Source: Kiloniellaceae bacterium (lineage in GTDB: Bacteria; Pseudomonadota; Alphaproteobacteria; Kiloniellales; Kiloniellaceae). From it: 21,306 nucleotides of DNA. The stretch is from assembly GCA_021776195.1 (NCBI GenBank), contig JAJFGK010000014.1, positions 1 to 21,306 of the forward strand, written 5' to 3'. The notes beneath the pieces were generated by a model. It was not told the DNA's origin, did no database searches, and saw nothing but the letters and a program-made list of their open reading frames with translations. Each line of letters starts with the position of its first letter. Position 1 is the first letter of the stretch. Made by a program: the position numbers and the translations under genes. Positions 14,825 through 21,306 of the stretch are shown here, piece after piece.

Positions 14825-16020
14825 CGCGCCCGCAGCTCGGTTTCCTGTTCCTCAACCTCGGTCACTTCTACGACCACTTCTTCCTGCTGATCTTCGCCAC
14901 GGTGGCCGCCCTCGCCCTGACCGGCGAATGGGGCCTCGGCTATGACGCCCTGATCCCCTACGCCACGCCCGGCTTCATCGCCTTCGGTCTCGGCGCGATT
15001 CCGGCCGGTTGGATTGCCGACCGCTGGAGCCGGGAGGGCATGATGGCGATCTTTTTCCTCGGCATCGGCGCCAGCGCCGTCGCCACCGCCTTCGCCCAAA
15101 GCCCCTGGCAGATCGCCGTCGGGCTGTTCGCCGTGGGGATCTTCGCCGCGATCTACCACCCGGTCGGCCTGGCCATGGTGGTCGAGGGGCGGGCCCGCAC
15201 CGGCCTGCCGCTGGCGGTGAACGGCGTCTTTGGCAACCTGGGCGTGGCCGGGGCGGCGCTGATCACCGGCTTTCTGATCGACCTCACGGGCTGGCGCACG
15301 GCTTTCTGGCTGCCGGGACTGGTCGCCGTGGCGACCGGCTTGGGGTACCTGGTTTACCTACGCGCCGACCGTGAGCAACGCCAGACCGCCAAGGCGGCCC
15401 GGAAGGGAGGGGCCAAGATCGACCTGACGCGAGCTTCGCTACTGCGCATCATGGCCATCATCCTGATCTCCACGGCTATCGGCGGGTTGATCTACCAGAG
15501 CACGACCTTCGCCCTGCCCAAGGTCTTCGCCGAACGCCTGGGCGATCTGGCCGTCAGCGCCAGTGCGGTCGGCGGTTACGCCGCCCTGGTCTTCACCCTC
15601 GCCGCCATGGCGCAACTGGTGGTCGGCTATCTGATCGACCGGGTTTCCCTGCGGGCCGTCTTTGCCGTCGTGGCGGCCTGTCAGGCACTGTTCTTCTTGC
15701 TGCTGCAGCAGGCCAGCGGCGGCTCGGCACTGGTGATTTCGGTGGCCCTGATGCTGGCGGTCTTCGGGCAGATCCCGATCAACGACGTGCTGGTCGGCCG
15801 GATCGCCAGCAGCGAATGGCGCAGCCGGATCTTTGCGCTACGCTACCTTGTGACCTTCTCGGTCATGGCCTCGGCCGTGCCCCTGATCGCCTGGATCCAC
15901 GGCACCTGGAGTTTCGCCACCCTCTTTCTCGTCCTGGCCGGGGCGGCGGGCGCCATCCTGGCGGCCGTGCTCTGTCTGCCGCGCGTCAGCCAGGTGATGC
16001 GACCCGCGCCGGCCGCGTAG
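14821..16020 (+). CDS. MFS transporter
   Basis: 399 residues, with about twelve hydrophobic segments in the inner membrane. The motif A-like loop GWIADRWSREG follows the second helix. Charged or aromatic residues at the start (LNLGHFYDHFFLLIF) and the helix GIFAAIYHPVGLAMV resemble the fosmidomycin-resistance-like branch, but this is not enough to name a substrate. The ATG overlaps the synthetase stop as ATGA (14821-14824), so the two are translationally coupled; the transporter probably imports or exports the synthetase's substrate or a related compound (inference). It ends nine bases from the convergent small-protein gene. Confidence 0.88.
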   Translation: MTRPQLGFLFLNLGHFYDHFFLLIFATVAALALTGEWGLGYDALIPYATPGFIAFGLGAIPAGWIADRWSREGMMAIFFLGIGASAVATAFAQSPWQIAVGLFAVGIFAAIYHPVGLAMVVEGRARTGLPLAVNGVFGNLGVAGAALITGFLIDLTGWRTAFWLPGLVAVATGLGYLVYLRADREQRQTAKAARKGGAKIDLTRASLLRIMAIILISTAIGGLIYQSTTFALPKVFAERLGDLAVSASAVGGYAALVFTLAAMAQLVVGYLIDRVSLRAVFAVVAACQALFFLLLQQASGGSALVISVALMLAVFGQIPINDVLVGRIASSEWRSRIFALRYLVTFSVMASAVPLIAWIHGTWSFATLFLVLAGAAGAILAAVLCLPRVSQVMRPAPAA

Positions 16021-16029
16021 ATCCCGCCA

Positions 16030-16272
16030 TCAGCGGGCAATACCGCTCCACTTGCCCTGACCGTCGAAGACCGCCGATGCCTCGGGCGCGGTGTTGGGCG
16101 CCTGGTCCCGGGTCGCGGCATCGACGATGCCCCAGGCGATGAGGGCCAGAATGCCGGCGACGCCCAAGCCAAGCCGAAGCCAGGCGCCGGTATGGCGAGG
16201 GGCAGGCCGGGTTCCGGATAAAAGGGAACTGGACCGGTGCGTTCGTAGGGTCTGGGAGGATGAGACAGCCAT
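16030..16272 (-). CDS. Small single-pass membrane protein, unknown function
   Basis: 80 residues. A Ser/Arg-rich N-terminus is followed by one hydrophobic helix (about residues 32-53; LRLGLGVAGILALIAWGIVDAA) and a short polar tail ending in DGQGKWSGIAR. The ribosome binding site is excellent: AAGGAG seven bases before the ATG. This and the normal composition support a real gene. No family was recognised. Confidence 0.65.
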   Translation of the reverse strand: MAVSSSQTLRTHRSSSLLSGTRPAPRHTGAWLRLGLGVAGILALIAWGIVDAATRDQAPNTAPEASAVFDGQGKWSGIAR

Positions 16273-16299
16273 AATCCTTCTCCTTATGCGAAAGAGGTG

Positions 16300-16316
16300 C
16301 CCACGCGGGACGTGGG
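16300..16316 (-). promoter_or_regulatory. Inverted repeat upstream of the small membrane protein
   Basis: CCCACG (16300-16305), loop CGGGA, CGTGGG (16311-16316) form a 6-bp GC-rich stem 28 bases before the start codon. It could be a leader hairpin or operator. I see no gene in the remainder of 16273-16413. Confidence 0.3.
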
Positions 16317-16413
16317 AAGAGGTAAGTTGTTTCTACGATGAGATATGCGGCGCTTCTGGCGGGTTCACAAACGAGCTTTCTTGTACGTTCGTGTGAGCAA
16401 AACTAATCCAGTA

Positions 16414-17679
16414 TCAGACCCGGCGTAGCGCCGTTAGAAGCAGCATCAGTCCCAGGCAAATCGCGGTCATGAGGCCCAAGGCGGCGGCGAAGCCTCCGGT
16501 CATGTCGGACAGCAGGCCGACCGAAAGCGGCCCCAGGACACCGCCGATTTCAGCCGCGGTAAAGAACAGCCCGCCGGCCATGCCCATGCGCTCGGACGGC
16601 AGACCCGGAGTCTCCATGAGAATGAGGATCGCGATGGTCATCATCGAGCCACGGGCGATGCCCTGGAGCACCAGGCCGCTGAACAAGGCAGACCCCGGAT
16701 CGCTCTGCAACAGGAGGCTGGCCAGGGCGGCCGAGAGGAAAAGCAGCAGCATGATGGTCAGGCGGCGCGGCGGGGTCGCGAGGCGCGGGATCAAGAGGGC
16801 CCCGCCGATCCCGACCAGGGTTGGGATGGCGGCCCAGTAGCCGGCCGCGGCGGCGCTCAGACCGCGACTGCGGAGGATCTCCGGCAGCCAGTTGTTGAGC
16901 CCGTGATTGAAAAAGAAGATGCCGATGCTCATGGCCAGAACCAGGCGCACGGATTTCAGGGCGACCAGCTCGCGAAAGGCGGCCAGGGGAGACGAGGCGC
17001 CGCGGTCGGTTCCTCGCGGCCGGGCGCCGGCGCGGGCCTTGGGGTGCTGGCCGATGACCAGCCAGACCAGGCCGCAGAGCAGGGTCACGCCGGCATAGAT
17101 GAAGAGAACCGCGCGCCAGTCCTGACCGGTCAGCGGCATCAAGAGCCCGTTAGTCAGCGCCAGCGCGCAAATCCCGCCGAGCGCCGGGCCGGTGATGTAG
17201 AGGCCCATGGCGAGGCCACGCTCGGCGCCGGCGAACCAGGTGGCGATGAGCTTTGGCGCCCCGACGGAAATCAGCGGCCCGCCCAGGCCGAAAACGGCCA
17301 CTGCCAGATACAATTCCACCTCGTTGCCGGCCAGGCCGCGCAACAGGCCCGATAGCGCGATGCAGAGCGCGGCCAGCAGCAGCGAGAGGCGCAGGCCAAG
17401 CCGGTCGAGCAGCAGGCCGCAGGGCAAGGCCGCGGCGATATAGACCAGCGGCCAGGCGCCGAGGATCGCACCCATCGCCGAATGGCTGATTTCGAGTTCG
17501 GCCGAAATGGGGGTCACCAGGGGCGCCATCGCGGCGATGGTCAGGCCAAAGCAAAAGTAGATCAGCCAGACGCCGCCCAACATGGCCCAGCGGTAGGCTT
17601 GTTTGGCGGGCGCGGTCTCGAACCCGCCAGGATCGGTTCCAGCGACAGTCCCGGTCGCTCCCGGAGTCCGCTGAGGCAC
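16414..17679 (-). CDS. MFS transporter (CynX/NimT-like)
   Basis: 421 residues, about twelve transmembrane helices. The motif A loop is GLLLDRLGLRLSL, and the N-terminal half GVWLIYFCFGLTIAAMAPLVTPISAELEIS is typical of CynX/NimT-type and related transporters. A ~30-residue hydrophilic N-terminal tail precedes the first helix. The GTG at 17679 lies nine bases after the amidohydrolase stop, so the two form an operon and translation is probably coupled. An in-frame ATG at 17583 is a possible later start. It likely imports the amidohydrolase's nitrogenous substrate; that is inferred from the context. Confidence 0.86.
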   Translation of the reverse strand: MPQRTPGATGTVAGTDPGGFETAPAKQAYRWAMLGGVWLIYFCFGLTIAAMAPLVTPISAELEISHSAMGAILGAWPLVYIAAALPCGLLLDRLGLRLSLLLAALCIALSGLLRGLAGNEVELYLAVAVFGLGGPLISVGAPKLIATWFAGAERGLAMGLYITGPALGGICALALTNGLLMPLTGQDWRAVLFIYAGVTLLCGLVWLVIGQHPKARAGARPRGTDRGASSPLAAFRELVALKSVRLVLAMSIGIFFFNHGLNNWLPEILRSRGLSAAAAGYWAAIPTLVGIGGALLIPRLATPPRRLTIMLLLFLSAALASLLLQSDPGSALFSGLVLQGIARGSMMTIAILILMETPGLPSERMGMAGGLFFTAAEIGGVLGPLSVGLLSDMTGGFAAALGLMTAICLGLMLLLTALRRV

Positions 17680-17688
17680 GGACAGCGC

Positions 17689-19224
17689 CTAGCGCCGCGA
17701 ATTGTAGATCGAGTAGGGCACCAGGGCGGGCAGGTCCCAGGCCCGATAGTGCGCCTCCAGGTGGGGCCGGACCAGGGCGACCCGCGCGGCTGCTTCCGTA
17801 AGGTCGCCGGCGCGCGCCATGTGATCGGTGAGCGCCGCGGCCAGGGCATCGAGATCGAGGCCGGTCGGCCGTCCGTCGGCCAGCACCTCCCGCCCGGCGA
17901 TCAACACCCGCTCGACGTCGCCGGCCTTGGCCCGCCACAGGACCAACGCGCGCGGGTCGGTTTCCGGCGCGACCCAGGGCCAGGCGATGCGGTCCAGACG
18001 AACGCTCACGACATCGGCCTGAAAGCCCGGCGCGAGACGGCCCAGTTGGCTCTCGCGGCGCAGCAGCCTGGCCCCGCCGGTGGTGGCGAGGGACCAGATG
18101 TCGCTGACCGAAGGCGCCGGGCCGCCAAGTTGCGTGGTGCGATGCAGGCGCAGGGCCAAACGCAGCTCGGTAAAGAGGTCCTCGTCGTCATCCAGGGTGG
18201 TGCCGTCCATGCCCAGGCCAGTGGTGACCTGCGCGGCGAGCAGGGTGTTCAGGGGCGCGATGCCGGCCCTGAGGCGCAGGTTCGAGGAGGGGTTGTGGGA
18301 GACCGCCGTGCCGCTCTCCGCGAGCAGCGAGATCTCCGCCTCGCTGAGCCAGACCCCGTGAGCCAGCGAGAGGCGCGGCCCCAGCAGACCGAGGGCCTGC
18401 AGGTGCGCCACCGACTCGCGGCCATAGTCGAGCGGAGCATGGAGCTTTTCGTAGAAGGACTCGTTCAAATGGGTCTGGATGCCGCAGTCCCAGGCCTCGG
18501 CGGTGGATCCGATGCGCTCCCAGAAGGGGTCCGAGACCCACTGCGGCCCCGGCGGACCGAGCCAGATGTCGATCAGCGGGTCGGCGCGGGCCTCGTCGCG
18601 CAACGCGCCGAGAATGGCAAAGTAGTCGTCCTGGTCGAGCTGTCCGGGACCCGGCATCAGGGCGCGCGCGGCACCCTGGGCCTCGGCGGGCAAACTGTCG
18701 ATGAAGGCCTGGTCGGCGCCGGCACCATGCACCAGGTGGCTTTGGTCCGAAATGCCGCTGGCGAAGGCGACCCGCAGACCCGCTTCGCGGTGAGCCTTCA
18801 GGCGCGCGCGCAGATTGGCGTCGTAGCCGGAGGCGCTGCCGCCACCGCTCACCACATCCACCACCGCGGTCACGCCAGTGCGCAACTGCCGCGCGGCGCT
18901 CAGCGCGGTCTCCAGATAGGGGTCGGTCGCGCGCATGGCATGGAAGTCCAAAATCCAGGGCTCCAGCAAATCGTCGGCGATGCCGTGCTGCAAACTCGAG
19001 GCGCCGTGACAGTGATGGTGGGCGTTGATCATGCCCGGTATCAGGGCCTGGCTGCCGTCACCCTCCACGGCCGCCTCGGGATAGTGCGCGCGCAGTTCGG
19101 CGAAGGTCCCGACGTCGGCGATCTCGCCGCCTGCCAGGGCCAGGGCGCCGTCCTCGATGATCGGGTCCTCGGCCTCGGGGCCAGTGATCACCCAGCGTCC
19201 GCGAATCAGGCGTTCGGCGGTCAT
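17689..19224 (-). CDS. Metal-dependent amidohydrolase (aminohydrolase/chlorohydrolase type)
   Basis: 511 residues of the amidohydrolase superfamily. It begins with the small beta-sandwich part (IIEDGALALAGGEIADVGTF), then the barrel with the metal site INAHHHCHG (His69-x-His71), QTHLNES, LAHGVWLSEAE and LGMDGTTLDDDEDL (metal Asp). The end of the barrel (WSLATTGGARLL, then GRLAPGFQADVVSV) is typical of TrzA/AtzA/SsnA-type deaminases, which hydrolyse amino or chloro groups on heterocycles. The exact substrate is not determinable. I chose the ATG at 19224 because AAGGAG lies six bases upstream and MTAERLIRGRWVITG is family-like; a longer frame to 19302 lacks support. It is first in an operon with the MFS transporter and divergent from the CBS gene. 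Confidence 0.9.
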   Translation of the reverse strand: MTAERLIRGRWVITGPEAEDPIIEDGALALAGGEIADVGTFAELRAHYPEAAVEGDGSQALIPGMINAHHHCHGASSLQHGIADDLLEPWILDFHAMRATDPYLETALSAARQLRTGVTAVVDVVSGGGSASGYDANLRARLKAHREAGLRVAFASGISDQSHLVHGAGADQAFIDSLPAEAQGAARALMPGPGQLDQDDYFAILGALRDEARADPLIDIWLGPPGPQWVSDPFWERIGSTAEAWDCGIQTHLNESFYEKLHAPLDYGRESVAHLQALGLLGPRLSLAHGVWLSEAEISLLAESGTAVSHNPSSNLRLRAGIAPLNTLLAAQVTTGLGMDGTTLDDDEDLFTELRLALRLHRTTQLGGPAPSVSDIWSLATTGGARLLRRESQLGRLAPGFQADVVSVRLDRIAWPWVAPETDPRALVLWRAKAGDVERVLIAGREVLADGRPTGLDLDALAAALTDHMARAGDLTEAAARVALVRPHLEAHYRAWDLPALVPYSIYNSRR

Positions 19225-19242
19225 GACGGTCTCCTTTCGGTA

Positions 19243-19276
19243 CGGTGTCATTGTCGGTGCGGTGTCATTGTCGGGG
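19243..19276. repeat. Tandem 17-base direct repeat upstream of the amidohydrolase
   Basis: CGGTGTCATTGTCGGTG (19243-19259) is followed at once by CGGTGTCATTGTCGGGG (19260-19276), one base different. It lies 19-52 bases upstream of the start, where promoter or operator elements would be. It could be a paired operator or a slippage product. Confidence 0.7.
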
Positions 19277-19383
19277 TGCGATTGACGGTCGCTCGGCGGC
19301 AATCAGGCTGACCCGCCCCCTTGACGATTGCAAGGCCACGAACAGTGTCACCGCTGTGGCAGGGCCGCGCCGACGTTCCAAGA

Positions 19384-19397
19384 TTGACTTTGGTCAA
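19384..19397 (+). promoter_or_regulatory. FNR/FixK-type binding site upstream of the CBS gene
   Basis: TTGAC-TTTG-GTCAA is a perfect 5+4+5 palindrome (extended to ATTGAC/GTCAAT) matching the FNR/FixK pattern TTGAY-N4-RTCAA. Its centre is about 66 bases before the CBS start codon. A class II activator site at -41.5 would put transcription start near 19432, leaving a leader of about 24 bases. It is flanked by a 9-base inverted repeat, CACCGCTGT (19349-19357) and ACAGCGGTG (19403-19411). Confidence 0.6.
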
Positions 19398-19455
19398 TGC
19401 CAACAGCGGTGGCCGCCCTGCACAGTAGTGAGCGAAACAAGGATCCGGATCTTCA

Positions 19456-19890
19456 ATGGTCAAGCCACCGACGTTGCTGACGGCGATGACGCCTTTCCCC
19501 CATGTCGTCGAGGCCTCGGCGCCGCTGTACGAGGCCGCGAGCTTGATGAAAGAACATAGGGTTCGTCACATCCCGGTCACCCGGTCCCATCGGATCGTGG
19601 GCATGATCACCGACCGCGACATCATGAACGCGCCGCGTCCAGGTGTCCCCAATAGCAATGGCACCTGTCCTTTGGTCGACGCGCATTTTCGCCCCGATGC
19701 CCTGATCGTCGACATCGAAGATCCCATCGAGGAGGTCCTGCTGGCTATGGCCGCGAGCCACAGCGATGCCGCCATTGTCACCCGGCGGGATCGCCTGGCG
19801 GGTGTCTTCACCACGGTCGATGTCTGCCGCGCTTTCGGCATTTATCTGCGCGCGGCATTTCCTCGTCCGCCCAACAACAACGCGGCCTAA
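19456..19890 (+). CDS. Two-CBS-domain protein
   Basis: 144 residues, almost entirely two CBS motifs. CBS1 covers about residues 9-57 (AMTPFPHVVEASAPLYEAASLMKEH, then HIPVTRSHRIVGMITDRDIM). CBS2 covers about 78-130 (DALIVDIEDPIEEVLLAMAASHSDAAIVTRRDRLAGVFTTVDVCRAF). Paired CBS domains bind adenine nucleotides and usually report cell energy state to a partner; no effector domain is attached here. The FNR/FixK-like box upstream suggests induction when oxygen is low, a common setting for stand-alone CBS proteins in purple and related bacteria (inference). The ribosome binding site is weak. It converges with the next gene, 13 bases apart. Confidence 0.87.
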   Translation: MVKPPTLLTAMTPFPHVVEASAPLYEAASLMKEHRVRHIPVTRSHRIVGMITDRDIMNAPRPGVPNSNGTCPLVDAHFRPDALIVDIEDPIEEVLLAMAASHSDAAIVTRRDRLAGVFTTVDVCRAFGIYLRAAFPRPPNNNAA

Positions 19891-19903
19891 AGCAGACCCA
19901 CGT

Positions 19904-21046
19904 CTATGCCTCCAGCAGGGCGCCCTCGCTGCGGTGCGCCAGGGGCTCGCGGCCCACCACCTTGGCCAGGGACTCGCCGCGGGCGACGAACTTGCGCTGG
20001 CGCCGCGACAGCACCAGGCCGTCGTTGCGGGCGAGAATGGCTTGGCGGCCTTCGCCCGGGTCGGTCGCGGCCGGATCGATCAGCCAGGCGACGGTATCGC
20101 CGGTCTTGACCCTGGCGCCCAGCGGCACCGCATAGGACAGAACACCGGGCGCCGGCGCCTTCAAGACGTCGCAGGCCTCCAGCGAGGTGGCGTCGCAGAG
20201 TGCCTCGGGCGCCGGGCCGGGATCGCCCGCCAGATAGCCCAGCCGTTGCAGGGCGCGCAGCAGGGCCCGGGCATCGCCGGCGGCGAGCTCGTCTGACACG
20301 TCCGGCCGGCCGCGCAGCTCCACGGTGCCGGCCAGGCAGGCGGCGGGGATCGGATGGTCCGGAAAGTGGGCCTGCAGCCGCGGCCAGAGGGTCGAACAGA
20401 ACTCGTCGAAGGGACCGCCCCCGGAATCGGCCGCCAGCAGCACCGCCCGGCAGCCGAGTTCCTCGGCCAGGGGCGCGCCCAGGGGCCAGTGGTCGGGCAG
20501 CAGGAAGAGATGCATCAGGGCGTCGTCGTCGCAGTGCAGGTCGAGCACCAGGTCGGCGTCGACGGCGAGGCGGGCCAGCTCCAGGCGCAGGGAGGCGAGT
20601 TCGTCGACCGGGGTCTGCTCGGTCAGGGCGTCGCCCAGGGCCGCGCGTACCGCGGCGATGTTGGCCCCGGCATCCTGCGTCAGGTGGCCTTCGAGCCGCT
20701 CGGGCAGGCCGGCGAAGAGGTTGGGCCAGCCGCGATTGAAGTTGCCCCCGCCCTTCAGGTCGTGGCGCCCCAGGTGGCTGCCGGTGACGAACTGCGACAG
20801 GCCGATGGGATTGGCGTAGGGCACGATGACGAGCTCGCTCAGAAAAGCCTCCGGCGGCAGGGCGTCGAGCAGGGTCACCAGATGATGCAGCACCACCAGG
20901 GCCGGTGTTTCGTCGGCGTGGAGCGCGGCCTGCAGATAGGCCTTTCGGCCGGTGCCTGGCTTGCCGTAGCGGTGCACCAGGAGCTCGCGGCGGGTACCGG
21001 GGGTGCCGCTCGCCAAGGCAAGCGTCGTGCTGGTTCGTGTTGTCAT
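19904..21046 (-). CDS. Succinylglutamate desuccinylase/aspartoacylase-family zinc hydrolase
   Basis: 380 residues of the M14-like AstE/AspA family. The zinc ligands are His43 and Glu46 in ALHADETPAL and His171 in LVLDLHCDD. Family signatures PYANPIGLSQ and GGGNFNRGWPN are present. The C-terminal ~90 residues contain a biotin/lipoyl-like beta domain (APAPGVLSYAVPLGARVKTGDTVAWLID) as in many members. They remove an acyl group from an amino acid or related amide; the substrate here is unknown. The ATG at 21046 has GAGG five bases after it on the 5' side (GAGGCAGGG-ATG); the frame is open to 21166, but that part is compositionally unlike a protein start. A hairpin lies about 27 bases upstream. 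Confidence 0.88.
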   Translation of the reverse strand: MTTRTSTTLALASGTPGTRRELLVHRYGKPGTGRKAYLQAALHADETPALVVLHHLVTLLDALPPEAFLSELVIVPYANPIGLSQFVTGSHLGRHDLKGGGNFNRGWPNLFAGLPERLEGHLTQDAGANIAAVRAALGDALTEQTPVDELASLRLELARLAVDADLVLDLHCDDDALMHLFLLPDHWPLGAPLAEELGCRAVLLAADSGGGPFDEFCSTLWPRLQAHFPDHPIPAACLAGTVELRGRPDVSDELAAGDARALLRALQRLGYLAGDPGPAPEALCDATSLEACDVLKAPAPGVLSYAVPLGARVKTGDTVAWLIDPAATDPGEGRQAILARNDGLVLSRRQRKFVARGESLAKVVGREPLAHRSEGALLEA

Positions 21047-21072
21047 CCCTGCCTCGCAGCCTGTTTCGGTAA

Positions 21073-21090
21073 CCGATACCTCGTTATCGG
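21073..21090 (-). promoter_or_regulatory. Inverted repeat upstream of the desuccinylase-family gene
   Basis: CCGATA-CCTCGT-TATCGG is a perfect 6-base inverted repeat with a 6-base spacer, 27-44 bases upstream of the start. It fits an operator for a dimeric repressor or a leader hairpin. The regulator is unknown. Confidence 0.4.
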
Positions 21091-21137
21091 CGGCGGCCGG
21101 AATGCGGTCAAGGCGCACGCCGAATTCAGCCCGGCGG

Positions 21138-21167
21138 CCCCCCCCACCCCAACCCTCCCCCATCAAG
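21138..21167. repeat. One arm of an intergenic palindromic (REP-like) repeat
   Basis: The C-rich run with CCACCCCAACCCTCCCCC followed by ATCAAGG has the form of the left arm of the common alphaproteobacterial intergenic repeat, normally continued by a G-rich arm. The G-rich arm is not there; transposase-derived sequence starts instead. Confidence 0.45.
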
Positions 21168-21173
21168 GCAGGG

Positions 21174-21306
21174 CTATCGCATATGTCCGATGAGGGAGCA
21201 GAGGAATTTGTCGTCCCATCCTGCGCGCTTGATTTTGCGTCGTATGGAGGCCTTTTCGGGATGGGATCGCAGGATGTTGAGCGCGAGCTTTCGCACGATA
21301 GCGAGG
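21174..21306 (-). CDS. ISAs1-family transposase, C-terminal end only
   Basis: The minus strand from the window edge reads open for 43 residues to a TAG at 21174-21176. The residues IVRKLALNILRSHPEKASIR, then IKRAGWDDKFLCSLIGHMR, match the C-terminal end of ISAs1-family DDE transposases (ALNLLR, KRKRAGWDxxFL pattern). The rest of the gene and the other end of the element lie beyond the window. The short open frame was recognised by translation; it has no start codon here. The element's end probably lies at about 21168, near CAGGGCTATCGCATATG, since the stop sits close to the terminal inverted repeat in this family. Confidence 0.8.
   Translation of the reverse strand, partial: LAIVRKLALNILRSHPEKASIRRKIKRAGWDDKFLCSLIGHMR

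Noticed and set aside
17482..19311. A 609-codon open frame on the plus strand
   Set aside because: It is antisense to the amidohydrolase and the start of the MFS gene, both well supported. Its translation is Gly/Gln/Arg-rich shadow sequence.
1..21306. CRISPR array, prophage or defence cluster
   Set aside because: No regularly spaced repeats, cas genes, phage structural genes or known defence genes were found apart from the degraded toxin-antitoxin pair.

Overview
The window looks like a chromosomal segment of a GC-rich alphaproteobacterium, most likely Rhodospirillales-like. The basis is the high-GC coding style, an alphaproteobacterial-type tRNA-Gln(UUG), an HpnN-type hopanoid/lipid RND exporter, an FNR/FixK-type operator and a typical proteobacterial intergenic repeat arm. 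This assignment is inference; no 16S or marker gene is present. About twenty genes are supported, tightly packed, with no gene-free stretch above about 235 bases.

Layout. 1-3258: the 3' part of a large membrane protein that joins a CDP-alcohol phosphatidyltransferase domain to an HpnN-like MMPL/RND exporter in one reading frame. 3336-3411: tRNA-Gln. 3482-4258 (-): an Hpt-like domain joined to a receiver-like domain that has lost its phosphoacceptor Asp. 4471-5439 (-): a D-2-hydroxyacid dehydrogenase. 5639-6117: a YefM-type antitoxin with a TGTACA-type operator, overlapping a YoeB-type toxin that has an in-frame internal deletion. 6253-7170 (-): an unrecognised membrane-anchored helical-repeat protein in lower-GC DNA. 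7353-8976: an AraC-family regulator followed by a type II haloacid-dehalogenase-like hydrolase. 8993-10783 (-): a B12-binding-type radical SAM protein. 11006-11479: a secreted protein with a C-terminal module resembling rickettsial 17-kDa-type surface antigens.

11535-16020 reads as a catabolic module. A zinc alcohol dehydrogenase is divergent from a fused NDP-forming acyl-CoA synthetase, which overlaps an MFS transporter by ATGA. 16030-16272 (-) is a small single-pass membrane protein. 16414-19224 (-) is a two-gene operon of a metal-dependent amidohydrolase (aminohydrolase type) and an MFS transporter. Divergent from it, 19456-19890 encodes a two-CBS-domain protein with an FNR/FixK-like box upstream. 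19904-21046 (-) is a succinylglutamate desuccinylase/aspartoacylase-family metallohydrolase. The window ends in the C-terminus of an ISAs1-family transposase, apparently inserted next to one arm of an intergenic palindromic repeat.

The most unusual items are the lipid-synthase/exporter fusion at the left edge, the internally deleted YoeB next to an intact antitoxin and operator, the Hpt-pseudo-receiver protein, and the FNR-type box placed for activation of the CBS gene. I saw no CRISPR array, prophage or obvious defence island.
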